The position numbers and the translations under genes were made by a program. A stretch of 64,000 bases of DNA from JAEXOD01 sp963667875 (GTDB lineage: Bacteria; Bacteroidota; Ignavibacteria; Ignavibacteriales; Melioribacteraceae), in assembly GCA_963667875.2 (NCBI GenBank), contig CAXXGC010000007.1, positions 124,001-188,000 of the forward strand. The letters are read 5' to 3'. Below are positions 55,822-64,000 of this stretch, in pieces (within the stretch, counting starts at the first letter, position 1; every line of letters starts with the position of its first letter). The notes beneath the pieces are model-generated. The model saw nothing but the letters and a program-made list of their open reading frames with translations, ran no database searches and had not been told where the DNA came from.

Positions 55822-56770
55822 CTATCAATTTCATTTTTTTTCCAACTGTTTCAACAACAATATTTTCGGTTATATTTTCTATTTCATTAAAATCAAAACT
55901 ACATGTTTTCCACGAAGCAGCATTAACCGCCCCAAGAGCCGCAGCTATTTTAATAAATTCATCAAAAACCAAATCTTTTTCAAGACCGTAAGCAAGTCCG
56001 GCAACAAAACTATCACCACTCCCGGTACTGTCAAGCACGTTAATTTTAGGATTAATTATTTTATAATGGAAGTTAAATTTTGAACAATATGTATCGCCGG
56101 CACCATCGGTTAAAAATATTAATTTAATCCCTTCGTTATAAAACCTGTTAAGAAGTTCTCTTTTAGATTTTTCATTGGATAGATCTAAACTTAACGAATG
56201 TGATATTTCTTCTATATTATTATGCAAAACCGTAGGGCTTTTTTTAATACAATTTTCAAGATGATTTCCGTAAGTATCTAAAATTGAAATTTTATCGTAT
56301 TTATTTGCCAGTTCAATTCCATAAGGGAAAATAAAATCAGTTTCTTTGCAAGGGGAACTGCCGGAAAAAACAACAACCGAACAATTTGAAATCATTTTTT
56401 CCAATTTATCGGCAAATTCTTTTGCTTCCGATTCAGTAATAATTGGATTTGGAGGAAATAAAGTTGTTATTTTAGCCGCTTTTTCATCAATTGCCAAAAC
56501 CGCTTCGCGCGTGTTTGATTTTGTTGAAACCGCATAATAATTTAATTGTTCCGAGTGATATATAGAACGTAATATTTTGCCCGAAGTTCCGCCTAAAAAT
56601 GTTAACGCCTGATTATTAATATTCAGATGATTTAATTGGCGGCTTACATTTATTCCTTTGCCGCCTGAACGAAATTCTTCTTTATAACTTCTATTGGAAT
56701 TATTGCATAAAAAGTTATCAAAAAATAACCTTTTTTCTAAAAGAGGATTTAATGTTACTGTTAATATCAT
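55802..56770 (-). CDS. PfkB-family sugar kinase (1-phosphofructokinase-like)
   Basis: 322 residues of the ribokinase/PfkB superfamily. The N-terminal MILTVTLNPLLEKRLFFDNF and the RSGGKGINVSRQLNHLN motif (~34-50) are typical of fructose-1-phosphate/tagatose-6-phosphate kinases. The catalytic Asp is in LDSTGSGDSFVAGLAYGL (near 246-263). It phosphorylates a sugar phosphate with ATP; which one is unknown. It sits between GWxTD and BamA-like genes and overlaps the latter, so it is translationally linked to envelope genes, an odd pairing. Confidence 0.88.
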   Translation of the reverse strand: MILTVTLNPLLEKRLFFDNFLCNNSNRSYKEEFRSGGKGINVSRQLNHLNINNQALTFLGGTSGKILRSIYHSEQLNYYAVSTKSNTREAVLAIDEKAAKITTLFPPNPIITESEAKEFADKLEKMISNCSVVVFSGSSPCKETDFIFPYGIELANKYDKISILDTYGNHLENCIKKSPTVLHNNIEEISHSLSLDLSNEKSKRELLNRFYNEGIKLIFLTDGAGDTYCSKFNFHYKIINPKINVLDSTGSGDSFVAGLAYGLEKDLVFDEFIKIAAALGAVNAASWKTCSFDFNEIENITENIVVETVGKKMKLIDDRPTI

Positions 56771-56782
56771 ATTTATCTTTAA

Positions 56783-58051
56783 TTATTGTCTGTATCTAAA
56801 CCAATCGCCATAAGCACGGTTAACAAGCCTGTATTCACCAAACCCCGATTCATCCACAAAAAGGAAACTTTTATTAACCGTATAATATTCCCATATTTCA
56901 TAAGGTTTGCTGTCATATTCAAAAGGATGCCGTTCCACATTGCTGGGGGGGCCTAAAATTATATAAACCATACCCATGTCTGTTTTCCAGCCATCATAAT
57001 AGTGTTTAAATTTTTCGTTGGCGTAAGCAACCCTTCTGTAATATTCGTTAAACACTTCATTTTCTTCATTATTAGGTGAAGGATCTTTTGTTTTCCAATA
57101 TGCCTTAAAGCGTTTTAATTTTTCTTCGTAATTTGTTGCGTCTTCTATAAATTCCTGTTCGTCATCAGTTGCAATATATATCATTTGGTCAATTGCTTTA
57201 TCTAAATCAAGAATAGACCGTGGAAAACCAGCCACTCGCGAAAAGAATCTTTTGTTCATAATTTTTTGAATATTATCTGTTTCATCCTTAATTTTAACAA
57301 CAAGCGAATATTCACCAATTGAAAACTTTACATTACTAATTGTTTTAAATATACGGTTTTTGTCCTTTTTTAGGTTAAGGATGTTAGTTTCGGAATAAAT
57401 TTCTTTTTCCGATTTGTCACAAATTAAATAATCAATTATTACTTCTTTGGTAGTATCGCTAAAAATATCATAAAAGAATGTAAAACTTGTATCATCGCTT
57501 GTTACATATCTGGATATATTAGGAACTATTTGATCGTTAATAACACCGCTTACCAAAATAACATCGCTAATATTTATTTTGTCATTAAATGACGTTACAT
57601 TAATTACAGCTTCGGTAATGCCGTTTTTTTTGGAATCTTTATCAATAATTTCACTGCGTAAAACATATTTACCCGGTTCGAGATTAAATGTTTGATAAAA
57701 ATACTTAAAGTTTTTTTCGGATACTGTTTCTTCAAAAGTATTGGCAACAAGTTCCTGATTCCATAATTTTTCGAATTTGATATTTTCTTTATCTTCATCA
57801 TAAAAAATAAGCGAAATACTATATTTGGATTTAAATATTTGGCCTTCTTTAACAAATTGCAAATTTGCGTAAGGTATCTGCAAAAAAACATCAACTTTTG
57901 TTTTACCCACATCAGCACTTTTATAATTAGCAACATCAATAAAAAAACTTGGGGAAAAAGAATATACATTTTCACTTTTAGAATTTTCAACTTGTGCTGA
58001 AATTAAAGTTGAAACAAAAAACAAACCGATAAGTACCCGTTTAATAAACAT
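56783..58051 (-). CDS. Exported GWxTD-domain protein
   Basis: 422 residues. Signal peptide to ~Gln 20 (LFFVSTLISAQ). The body is beta-rich (~25-265). The C-terminal GWxTD domain has its name motif at 354-358 within GWKTDMGMVYIILGPPSNVE, followed by PYEIWEYYTVNKSFLFVDES. This domain is known from Bacteroidota, Ignavibacteria and Acidobacteria but has no assigned function. It lies 11 bp after rimO and 12 bp before the PfkB gene in the same transcription unit. Confidence 0.88.
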   Translation of the reverse strand: MFIKRVLIGLFFVSTLISAQVENSKSENVYSFSPSFFIDVANYKSADVGKTKVDVFLQIPYANLQFVKEGQIFKSKYSISLIFYDEDKENIKFEKLWNQELVANTFEETVSEKNFKYFYQTFNLEPGKYVLRSEIIDKDSKKNGITEAVINVTSFNDKINISDVILVSGVINDQIVPNISRYVTSDDTSFTFFYDIFSDTTKEVIIDYLICDKSEKEIYSETNILNLKKDKNRIFKTISNVKFSIGEYSLVVKIKDETDNIQKIMNKRFFSRVAGFPRSILDLDKAIDQMIYIATDDEQEFIEDATNYEEKLKRFKAYWKTKDPSPNNEENEVFNEYYRRVAYANEKFKHYYDGWKTDMGMVYIILGPPSNVERHPFEYDSKPYEIWEYYTVNKSFLFVDESGFGEYRLVNRAYGDWFRYRQ

Positions 58052-58062
58052 AAAATTCCCAA

Positions 58063-59352
58063 TTATTGATGTAATTTACCAAATAAATCAAATTCATCAC
58101 AGTCAAAAATATTTACTTTATAAAAATTACCACTAATTAAATTATTGTTTTCTTTTTCAATAAGCACTTCACAATCCACTTCGGGAACATCTTTTTCACT
58201 TCTTCCAATATAAAAATCGCCTTCTTCTCCTTCAACAAGCACATCAATTACCTTATCAACCATTTGTTGATTTTTTTGGTGCGAAATTTTTTCTTGAGCC
58301 AACATTAATATACTTTTTCTTTTTTCTTTTTCACCTTCATCAACCGGATCACCCGCAGAAAATACTTCGGTGTCATCTTCAACCGAATATTCAAAAACAC
58401 CAAGCCTGTCAAACTTAAATTCTTTAACAAAATTTACAAGTTCGTCAAATCTTTCTTGGGTTTCGTTTGGATAACCTACAATAAATGTTGTTCGTATTGT
58501 TATACCCGGTATTCTTAAACGGAGGGTATTCAGCAATTCAATTGTCCGGCGTTTGGTTATTCCTCTTCGCATCGATTTTAATACTTCATCATTGATGTGT
58601 TGAAGCGGAATATCAATATATTTACAAATTTTAGGATTATTTGTTATTTCATCTATTAAATCTTCCGGAAAATGTGAAGGATAAGCATAAAGCAATTTTA
58701 TCCAAACAATACCGTCAATTTGGCTTATTTTATTTAATAATTCCGCAAGATTACGTTTACCGTAAATATCTTTTCCGTAATCCGTTGTGTCTTGTCCAAT
58801 TATTAACAGCTCTTTAACTCCCTCTTTTGCTAAAAACCGGACCTCGTCAAGTAAACTTTCCATTGGTCTGCTTACATGTTTGCCCCTCATCAAAGGAATT
58901 GCACAAAACGAACAAGGATTGTCACATCCTTCCGAAATTTTTAGATATGCATAATGTTTTGGGGTTGAAAGTTCTCTTTCGCCAAGGAGTTCTTTTTTTA
59001 AGTCTAACCCTAGTTCGGCTAAAATACCGTCATAATCCTCCGAGCCAAAAAACGCATCCACTTCAGGAATTTCTAATTTTAGATCTTCTTTATATCTAAC
59101 AGGCAGACAGCCTGCTGCTATTACTTTTTTTATTTTGCCCTGTTTTTTTAATTCTACACCTTCCAATATGGCTTCAATTGATTCTTCTTTTGCGTCTTGT
59201 ATAAAACCACATGTATTTATAATAACATAATCGGCATCTTCAGGATTTTCAACAATTTCAATGCTGTTTAGTTTTAATTGTTTCATTAAACGTTCGGAAT
59301 CAACTGTGTTTTTTGAACATCCAAGCGTAATTACGGCAACTTTATTATTCAT
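58063..59352 (-). CDS. rimO: Ribosomal protein S12 methylthiotransferase RimO
   Basis: 429-residue radical-SAM enzyme that adds a methylthio group to an aspartate of ribosomal protein S12. The N-terminal UPF0004 domain binds one 4Fe-4S cluster through Cys 12, Cys 48 and Cys 82. The radical-SAM motif is EGCDNPCSFC with Cys 143, 147 and 150, followed by AIPLMRGKHVSRP as in RimO rather than MiaB. A TRAM domain ends the chain (~365-428). AAAAGGAAAATA precedes the ATG. Confidence 0.95.
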   Translation of the reverse strand: MNNKVAVITLGCSKNTVDSERLMKQLKLNSIEIVENPEDADYVIINTCGFIQDAKEESIEAILEGVELKKQGKIKKVIAAGCLPVRYKEDLKLEIPEVDAFFGSEDYDGILAELGLDLKKELLGERELSTPKHYAYLKISEGCDNPCSFCAIPLMRGKHVSRPMESLLDEVRFLAKEGVKELLIIGQDTTDYGKDIYGKRNLAELLNKISQIDGIVWIKLLYAYPSHFPEDLIDEITNNPKICKYIDIPLQHINDEVLKSMRRGITKRRTIELLNTLRLRIPGITIRTTFIVGYPNETQERFDELVNFVKEFKFDRLGVFEYSVEDDTEVFSAGDPVDEGEKEKRKSILMLAQEKISHQKNQQMVDKVIDVLVEGEEGDFYIGRSEKDVPEVDCEVLIEKENNNLISGNFYKVNIFDCDEFDLFGKLHQ

Positions 59353-59440
59353 TATTTTCCTTTTAAAATATATTATTCTAACAAACTTAAAAGCTGTTCT
59401 GTTTCAAATTAAATGTAAACCGGATTTGTTAACAAAGTTT

Positions 59441-60271
59441 TTAGGCTTGTACCAACAGGTGAAAATATAAATATATGATTGGTGCTGTAAATAAAAGCGA
59501 GTCAAATCGGTCAAAAAGACCCCCGTGCCCGGGTATCAGCGCAGAAGAATCTTTAACATTTGCGTCTCTTTTAATTAAACTTTCTATCAAATCGCCAATT
59601 TGACCAAAAACACCCACTACAATTCCCATTACCAAAATATCCTGCCAGGATAAAAAGTCGAGAATAATAGATTTTAATGCAATTACTGTAATAACCGAAA
59701 AAACAAAACCGGCAATTGCACCCTCCCAACTTTTATTAGGACTTATTCGGGGATAAAGTTTATGTTTGCCAAATGGAGAGCCGATAAAAAAAGCAGCCGA
59801 GTCACAAATCCATATTGTAATAAGTAAACTAATAATAATTAATCCACCTCTATCATAAATAAAGGTCGAAATATTATAAAATTCCCTTATTTTTACCAGC
59901 GAGGAAGCAAAAAAGCCTATGTAAAAGACTCCAATTAACGTGGAACCGGCATTATTAATTGCTGAATTCTTTTTTCTAAACAATTCAATAAAAAATAATA
60001 ATATAACAGCGGAATAAATTAACACTTCAAATTCTATAAAATTGTAATACGAATTTAAAATCAAAATTGTTACGGTTATATATCCTACAAATTTATCAAC
60101 ATGGTTGTTTTTTTTAGCGGCCATTGAAGAAAATTCGTAAAACGAAATTAATCCTAGTGCCGTTACAAAAAACAAAAACGGTAACTTGCCAAAATAACAC
60201 AAAAATAGTATTATTGGCGCGGCAATTAATGAAACGACAATTCGGGTAATAGTATTTTTTCTAATTGGCAT
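59441..60271 (-). CDS. cdsA: Phosphatidate cytidylyltransferase
   Basis: 276-residue integral membrane enzyme (about eight spans) that makes CDP-diacylglycerol from phosphatidate and CTP, the entry to phospholipid synthesis. The signature is complete: PRISPNKSWEGAIAGF (~181) and GDLIESLIKRDANVKDSSAL, then PGHGGLFDRFDS near the end. Its start codon overlaps the stop region of the zinc-ribbon gene (ATAGATG), so translation is coupled. Confidence 0.94.
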   Translation of the reverse strand: MPIRKNTITRIVVSLIAAPIILFLCYFGKLPFLFFVTALGLISFYEFSSMAAKKNNHVDKFVGYITVTILILNSYYNFIEFEVLIYSAVILLFFIELFRKKNSAINNAGSTLIGVFYIGFFASSLVKIREFYNISTFIYDRGGLIIISLLITIWICDSAAFFIGSPFGKHKLYPRISPNKSWEGAIAGFVFSVITVIALKSIILDFLSWQDILVMGIVVGVFGQIGDLIESLIKRDANVKDSSALIPGHGGLFDRFDSLLFTAPIIYLYFHLLVQA

Positions 60272-60625
60272 CTATTCTTCCGTTTCCTCCTCAAGATCAA
60301 TATTTTTTGAGTTTATATCTTCTATAATTTCTATTGCTTCTCCAATATCTTTTTTCTTAACAAGTACTTTAATTACAGAGAGATCTCCGTAAGCCGGAAA
60401 ATTTCTATCTTTTTGAGACCAAATTAATGATTCTATTTCTGCACTTTCTAAATTAGCCTTTAACATTTCGGCTTCATATTCTTCACTACAGGTATAAACT
60501 ATAACCCAATCTTTAGGATTAACCAAGTTTCCTTCGTATTCCTTTAATGGTATTAACTGTGTGTCACAGTCTGGGCAAACTTGAATACCATCAACATATT
60601 CATATTCACAATTAGGACATATCAT
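60272..60625 (-). CDS. Zinc-ribbon protein with DUF2007 domain
   Basis: 117 residues. Two CxxC pairs (Cys 3, 6, 17, 20) form a zinc ribbon. Residues ~38-105 match the DUF2007 (putative signal-transducing) pattern: WVIVYTCSEEYEAEMLKANLESAEIES, here given as AEMLKANLESAEIES, then VLVKKKDIGEAIEII. The tail is acidic. Function unknown. Its ATG overlaps the TGA of the protease gene (ATGA), with GGAGG 5 nt upstream, and its stop touches cdsA. Confidence 0.8.
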   Translation of the reverse strand: MICPNCEYEYVDGIQVCPDCDTQLIPLKEYEGNLVNPKDWVIVYTCSEEYEAEMLKANLESAEIESLIWSQKDRNFPAYGDLSVIKVLVKKKDIGEAIEIIEDINSKNIDLEEETEE

Positions 60626-61593
60626 ATTGCCTCCGTTATTATAGTTTGTTTTTTATAGTAATTAAATATATATCTCATAAGTAAAATAAATATAATTAAA
60701 ATTATAACAAAAGTAAAAAGATCCGAATATATATTCCCTTGAGTAAAAACATCGGTTTCTTTACCAAGTTTATCTTTAAACATATTCATTACCGATACAG
60801 AGAAGAAATTATTAATAAAATGTAGAAGCATTGAAATGAGAATTGAATTGCTTAAATAAACAGAATACCCAAAATACATAGCAAGTAAAATTAGCGGTAT
60901 TAATCCGTAAGGATTAAAATGGTAAATACTGAAAATAAACGCTGTAATAAATATTGCGGTTCCTGTTTTAAATCTTAATTCAAAACTTTTTTGGACTAAC
61001 CCTCTAAACAAAAACTCTTCGCATATTGCAGGCGTAACTGCCGCAAATATTATAACTCCAATATACTCAAGCGGATTATTGGCAATCATAACTTTGCCGT
61101 AAACGTCATCCAGCGAACTATTCATTGTATCTAAAAACTGCTTAATACCATTAAACGTTGGGCTGATTTTTGCAAAATAATCGACCGCATAAGTTTGAAA
61201 CGCCATAATATATTGCAATAAAGGAGTTAATAAAACAAACCCGGCAAAAAATAATCCAATTTCAAAAAGTTTAGGTTTTTTTACACGCATAATTGCTGTT
61301 ACATCTTTATAAACGTATTTAGCAATAACCAAAGTTGGAAAAAGCATAAACAAAACCTGCCCACCAACCGTAAGAAGCCGAAACATATTAATGTCGAACG
61401 CAGTAAATTTTTGAATATTAAGAACATCGGCTCCAAAAATCAATAAAAATATTCCTGATCCGGCCAATTGATAAAGAATGAATATTGAAATTACGGATGC
61501 CAGCCCAGTAAACAACGGCGGCAGCTTTGGATATTTATTATCATTATCGTTGTTTTCAATATTTACTTTATCATCATCGTTATTTTCAGCCAT
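60622..61593 (-). CDS. CPBP-family intramembrane metalloprotease
   Basis: 323 residues with about eight membrane spans after a ~25-residue Asn/Asp-rich cytoplasmic start. The CPBP (Abi/Rce1-like) motifs are present: ICEEFLFRGLVQKSFE (motif 1, EExxxR), IFSIYHFNPYGLIPL (motif 2, with His) and LLHFINNFFSV (motif 3, HxxxN). These are the metal and catalytic residues. Family roles include prenyl-protein processing and peptide/bacteriocin immunity; none can be assigned here. Co-transcribed with the zinc-ribbon gene and cdsA. Confidence 0.9.
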   Translation of the reverse strand: MAENNDDDKVNIENNDNDNKYPKLPPLFTGLASVISIFILYQLAGSGIFLLIFGADVLNIQKFTAFDINMFRLLTVGGQVLFMLFPTLVIAKYVYKDVTAIMRVKKPKLFEIGLFFAGFVLLTPLLQYIMAFQTYAVDYFAKISPTFNGIKQFLDTMNSSLDDVYGKVMIANNPLEYIGVIIFAAVTPAICEEFLFRGLVQKSFELRFKTGTAIFITAFIFSIYHFNPYGLIPLILLAMYFGYSVYLSNSILISMLLHFINNFFSVSVMNMFKDKLGKETDVFTQGNIYSDLFTFVIILIIFILLMRYIFNYYKKQTIITEAI

Positions 61594-61650
61594 AAAATTC
61601 TTCCATTTTATAATAAATATAATTTAAATATAATTAAAAAGATTACAAAA

Positions 61651-62535
61651 TTATTTTTTCGTTTGATGGTTTTCCGATTTTTCTAAAAACTTCTTTATAT
61701 TTTTTATATACTCCTCCTGTTTTTCCAAATGATGCATATGCGAAGCTTCTTTAAATACAATTGATTCGGAATTTTTGATTTTTTGGGCATAAAATTTTAA
61801 CGTTAAAGGTGTAATTTCGTCAAACTCGCCGCATGTTAATAAAACCGGAATATCAATTTCCCCCAATCTATTGCTTAGGTCATAATCTTTTAATATACCA
61901 AAGATAGAAAATTCACTTGGTCCCCACATAAAACTGTAAACATCAAATCCCATTTTATCAAATGTATCTAAAAAACTTTTAGGCCATGGTATTAATCGGC
62001 ATACATGTTTTTCATAAAAAACATTCATTGCCTCCTGATATTCATTTGAAGTAAAATTTCCGGTTTTTTCGGCATTAAAAATAATATTCTTTATCTTTTC
62101 CGGCAGTTCATTTACTTCACGCCTAACATCTTCGGCAAACATTGGAGCACTCAAAAATGGGCCTGATAAAATTAAACTATTAACTCCATTATTTTTGTTT
62201 TGTAAGAAATATTCAACCGCAAGCATGCTGCCCCACGATTGTCCAAGAATGTTTATTTGTTCTAAATTCAGTTTTTCTCTTATAATAGATATTTCTTCTA
62301 CAAATCTTTCAACATTCCAAAGTGTAGTATCGTTAGAACGATCTGAAAGTCCGCAGCCTAATTGATCATAAAAAATTACCGGACGAAAGTCCGAAAGTAT
62401 TTCCAAATTTTCAAGATAATTGTGCGGTGCGCCGGGTCCGCCATGTAGTATTAAAAGCGGTGTTCCCAATTTATCTTCTCCAACAATTTTACACCATATT
62501 TTACCGCCGGTTACGTTAAAATATTCCTCTCTCAT
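61651..62535 (-). CDS. Proline iminopeptidase-like alpha/beta hydrolase
   Basis: 294 residues. Oxyanion motif LLILHGGPGAPHNYL (~27-41). Nucleophile elbow ILGQSWGSM with Ser 100. Acid residue in CGEFDEITPL, catalytic His in EASHMHHLEKQEEY near the end. The HGGPG start and GQSWGS elbow are those of proline iminopeptidase (peptidase family S33), which removes N-terminal proline. No signal peptide, so cytoplasmic. GGAG precedes the ATG by 8 nt. Confidence 0.9.
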   Translation of the reverse strand: MREEYFNVTGGKIWCKIVGEDKLGTPLLILHGGPGAPHNYLENLEILSDFRPVIFYDQLGCGLSDRSNDTTLWNVERFVEEISIIREKLNLEQINILGQSWGSMLAVEYFLQNKNNGVNSLILSGPFLSAPMFAEDVRREVNELPEKIKNIIFNAEKTGNFTSNEYQEAMNVFYEKHVCRLIPWPKSFLDTFDKMGFDVYSFMWGPSEFSIFGILKDYDLSNRLGEIDIPVLLTCGEFDEITPLTLKFYAQKIKNSESIVFKEASHMHHLEKQEEYIKNIKKFLEKSENHQTKK

Positions 62536-62862
62536 TTATAATCTCCTATTTTACACACTATCTTAAACTTTTTTACATAATAATTATTAGAGTTTTTAAA
62601 TTTATGATATTTTATTGGTTTATTAAAAAATTACAAAATATTCTATCCGTATGTAATTATTTTAATCTCAGGTTTTATAATAGAAATATATACTACAATT
62701 TTTATTTTGATTTTGCCATTAAATATATTGTTCTATTTTTAATAGTTATGAATATTAATAAATTAATTATTTAACACAATTAAACAAATTATATAATTTT
62801 TTCGATAATAGTTTGGTTAATTAAGAAAAATAAATTGTTTTTAACAAAAAGGGGAACTACCG
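62536..62862. other. AT-rich intergenic region, nothing recognised
   Basis: 327 bp between divergent genes, almost entirely A and T. It should hold the promoters of both neighbours, but no hairpin, repeat or reading frame stood out. AAAGGGG 8-9 nt before ATG 62863 is the ribosome site of the next gene. Confidence 0.5.
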
Positions 62863-63624
62863 ATGAAAAAATCAATTACAATATTAGCTTTTTTTTTATT
62901 TGCGTTTAGCAGTTATCTAATTGCACAGGAAGAATGTGAAAAAACATGTTCGGATAAATGTTTTGTTGATGTTAGTTTAGGAGCAGATGTTGTTAGCCGT
63001 TATATATGGCGTGGCGTAGAATATGGAGGAGATCCGGCTGCTCCTCAATTTCAGCCTTGGATAAGTTTTAATTTTCAACTAAATGAAGAAAACTCAATAA
63101 CACTTGGCGGTTGGGGTTCGTACGGATTTTCGGGCGATTACAGCGAAAACGATTTAAGTTTAAGATATGCTTATTCTCCGGCAGAATTTGGAACTGTAGC
63201 TTTAACTGCAAGTGATTATTATTACCCTTATTTGGGCATTAGTTTTTTTAATGTAGAAAACGATGGTTTAGGTGCCCACACTATTGAATTGGCACTTTCT
63301 TATGATGGAACCGAAAAATTCCCAATTCATTTAGCTGTTTCCAATAATGTATTAAATGATATTGGCGGTACAAAATCTTTTTATTCGGAAATTGGATATA
63401 CTGTAAACGTTAAAGATATTTCTTTGTTTTTCTTTGCCGGCGGTGCTTCGGGTGTTAGTCCCTGGTATCTGATTGAAAAAGATGGATTTAGAATAATTAA
63501 TGCCGGTGTAACAGCTTCAAAATTGGTTAAAATAACTGAAGATTTTTCGTTTCCGATTGGTTTATCATGGATTGTAAATCCCGAATTAAAAAAATCATAT
63601 ATTGCTGTTAAACTAAGTTTTTAA
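62863..63624 (+). CDS. Outer-membrane beta-barrel-like protein (TIGR02001-like)
   Basis: 253 residues. Signal peptide to ~Gln 22 (FAFSSYLIAQ). A short Cys-rich start (EECEKTCSDKCF) is followed by VSLGADVVSRYIWRGVEYGG, the pattern of the TIGR02001/Gcw_chp family of putative outer-membrane proteins. Alternating hydrophobic strands continue to the end, and the last residue is Phe (IAVKLSF), typical of barrel proteins. No function is known for the family. It is single, with its own strong ribosome site. Confidence 0.7.
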   Translation: MKKSITILAFFLFAFSSYLIAQEECEKTCSDKCFVDVSLGADVVSRYIWRGVEYGGDPAAPQFQPWISFNFQLNEENSITLGGWGSYGFSGDYSENDLSLRYAYSPAEFGTVALTASDYYYPYLGISFFNVENDGLGAHTIELALSYDGTEKFPIHLAVSNNVLNDIGGTKSFYSEIGYTVNVKDISLFFFAGGASGVSPWYLIEKDGFRIINAGVTASKLVKITEDFSFPIGLSWIVNPELKKSYIAVKLSF

Positions 63625-63723
63625 TTTTATTTAATGATTTCACTTCGTTTATTCTTTAGATTTTGTTTTTGTTCTATTTATTAATTGTGGTTTATCGCTT
63701 AATTAATTTTAGAAGGTATAATA

Positions 63724-64000
63724 ATGTTTAAACTTGACAGTATTAAATCAAAATTGCTTACATACATTCTTTCAACATTTATAATTGTTTTATTAATTGC
63801 ATCTTATATTATTATTTCATCAGTAAATAAAGCACAAACAGAATCCACTTACCAAAGTGCACAAGAGATGGCTTTACATTATGCAAATAAAATAAACTCT
63901 ATTGTCATAAAAAATGATGCTATTTCTAAAACATTATGTTCATGGTTAAACAATTATACAAGTAATGATCGTTACGAAATTGTTAGGACATTAAAAAGTA
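63724..64000 (+). CDS. Start of chemoreceptor- or sensor-like membrane protein
   Basis: 92 codons visible and open at the window end. AGAAGG is 7 nt before ATG 63724. The product starts with a basic segment (FKLDSIKSKLL) and one membrane span (~12-33: LTYILSTFIIVLLIASYIII). A helical extracytoplasmic start follows (AQEMALHYANKINSIV, then LNNYTSNDRYEIVRTLK). This layout is that of a dCACHE sensor domain of methyl-accepting chemotaxis proteins or sensor kinases; the deciding C-terminal domain is outside the window. Confidence 0.6.
   Translation, partial: MFKLDSIKSKLLTYILSTFIIVLLIASYIIISSVNKAQTESTYQSAQEMALHYANKINSIVIKNDAISKTLCSWLNNYTSNDRYEIVRTLKS

Overview
The window is AT-rich bacterial DNA with long, tightly packed genes. 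Three traits point to the Bacteroidota/Chlorobiota superphylum, most likely Ignavibacteria. Two secreted proteins end in the type IX secretion sorting signature NYPNPFNP followed by a beta-rich tail and a basic end. One gene encodes a GWxTD-domain protein. Shine-Dalgarno sites are often weak. The taxonomic assignment is inference; no rRNA, tRNA, phage or insertion-sequence transposase was seen.

Layout. Positions 1-4.1 kb hold a truncated secreted SdrD-B-repeat protein, a conserved-looking unknown and a cytoplasmic PAS-PAS histidine kinase. Positions 4.3-13.0 kb are a six-gene operon for a divergent dipeptide-type ABC transporter: lipoprotein, membrane-anchored binding protein, secreted unknown, two permeases, and one polypeptide carrying both ATPases. 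Then come a GNAT acetyltransferase and two tandem serine hydrolases of the beta-lactamase family; a third paralogue with a secretion tail lies at 35.0-36.5 kb. Positions 16.3-17.6 kb are a tandem array of 212-225 bp units, followed by a secreted beta-propeller protein.

Positions 19.4-31.1 kb hold most of the aspartate-family pathway: metB, a first aspartokinase/homoserine dehydrogenase, a second one, thrB, thrC and, after a repeat-rich gap, asd. The two fused AK-HSD genes appear to be controlled by different signals. metB plus the first copy sit behind two tandem SAM-II-like riboswitches, each with a terminator whose loop is complementary to the riboswitch core. The second copy sits behind a threonine-rich leader peptide with a complete antiterminator/terminator switch. 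The cell therefore seems to have a methionine-responsive and a threonine-responsive entry into the pathway.

Positions 31.2-39.2 kb carry a large DUF3683-type flavin/iron-sulfur oxidoreductase, an aldo-keto reductase, a DUF4440 protein and an Mrr-type restriction enzyme. Two tandem ~78 bp hairpin elements precede a TetR-controlled RND efflux operon (39.5-45.7 kb). Positions 45.8-50.6 kb are three glycosyltransferase-type genes, one fused to a methyltransferase. An ArsR regulator and a divergent nitroreductase follow.

Positions 52.3-62.5 kb are mainly a minus-strand run of envelope and housekeeping genes: OmpA-like, BamA-like, PfkB kinase, GWxTD protein, RimO, CdsA, a zinc-ribbon DUF2007 protein, a CPBP protease and a proline-iminopeptidase-like hydrolase. 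The window ends with an outer-membrane protein and the start of a chemoreceptor-like protein. Gaps between genes are rich in short palindromes and dispersed repeats, several of which recur across the window.
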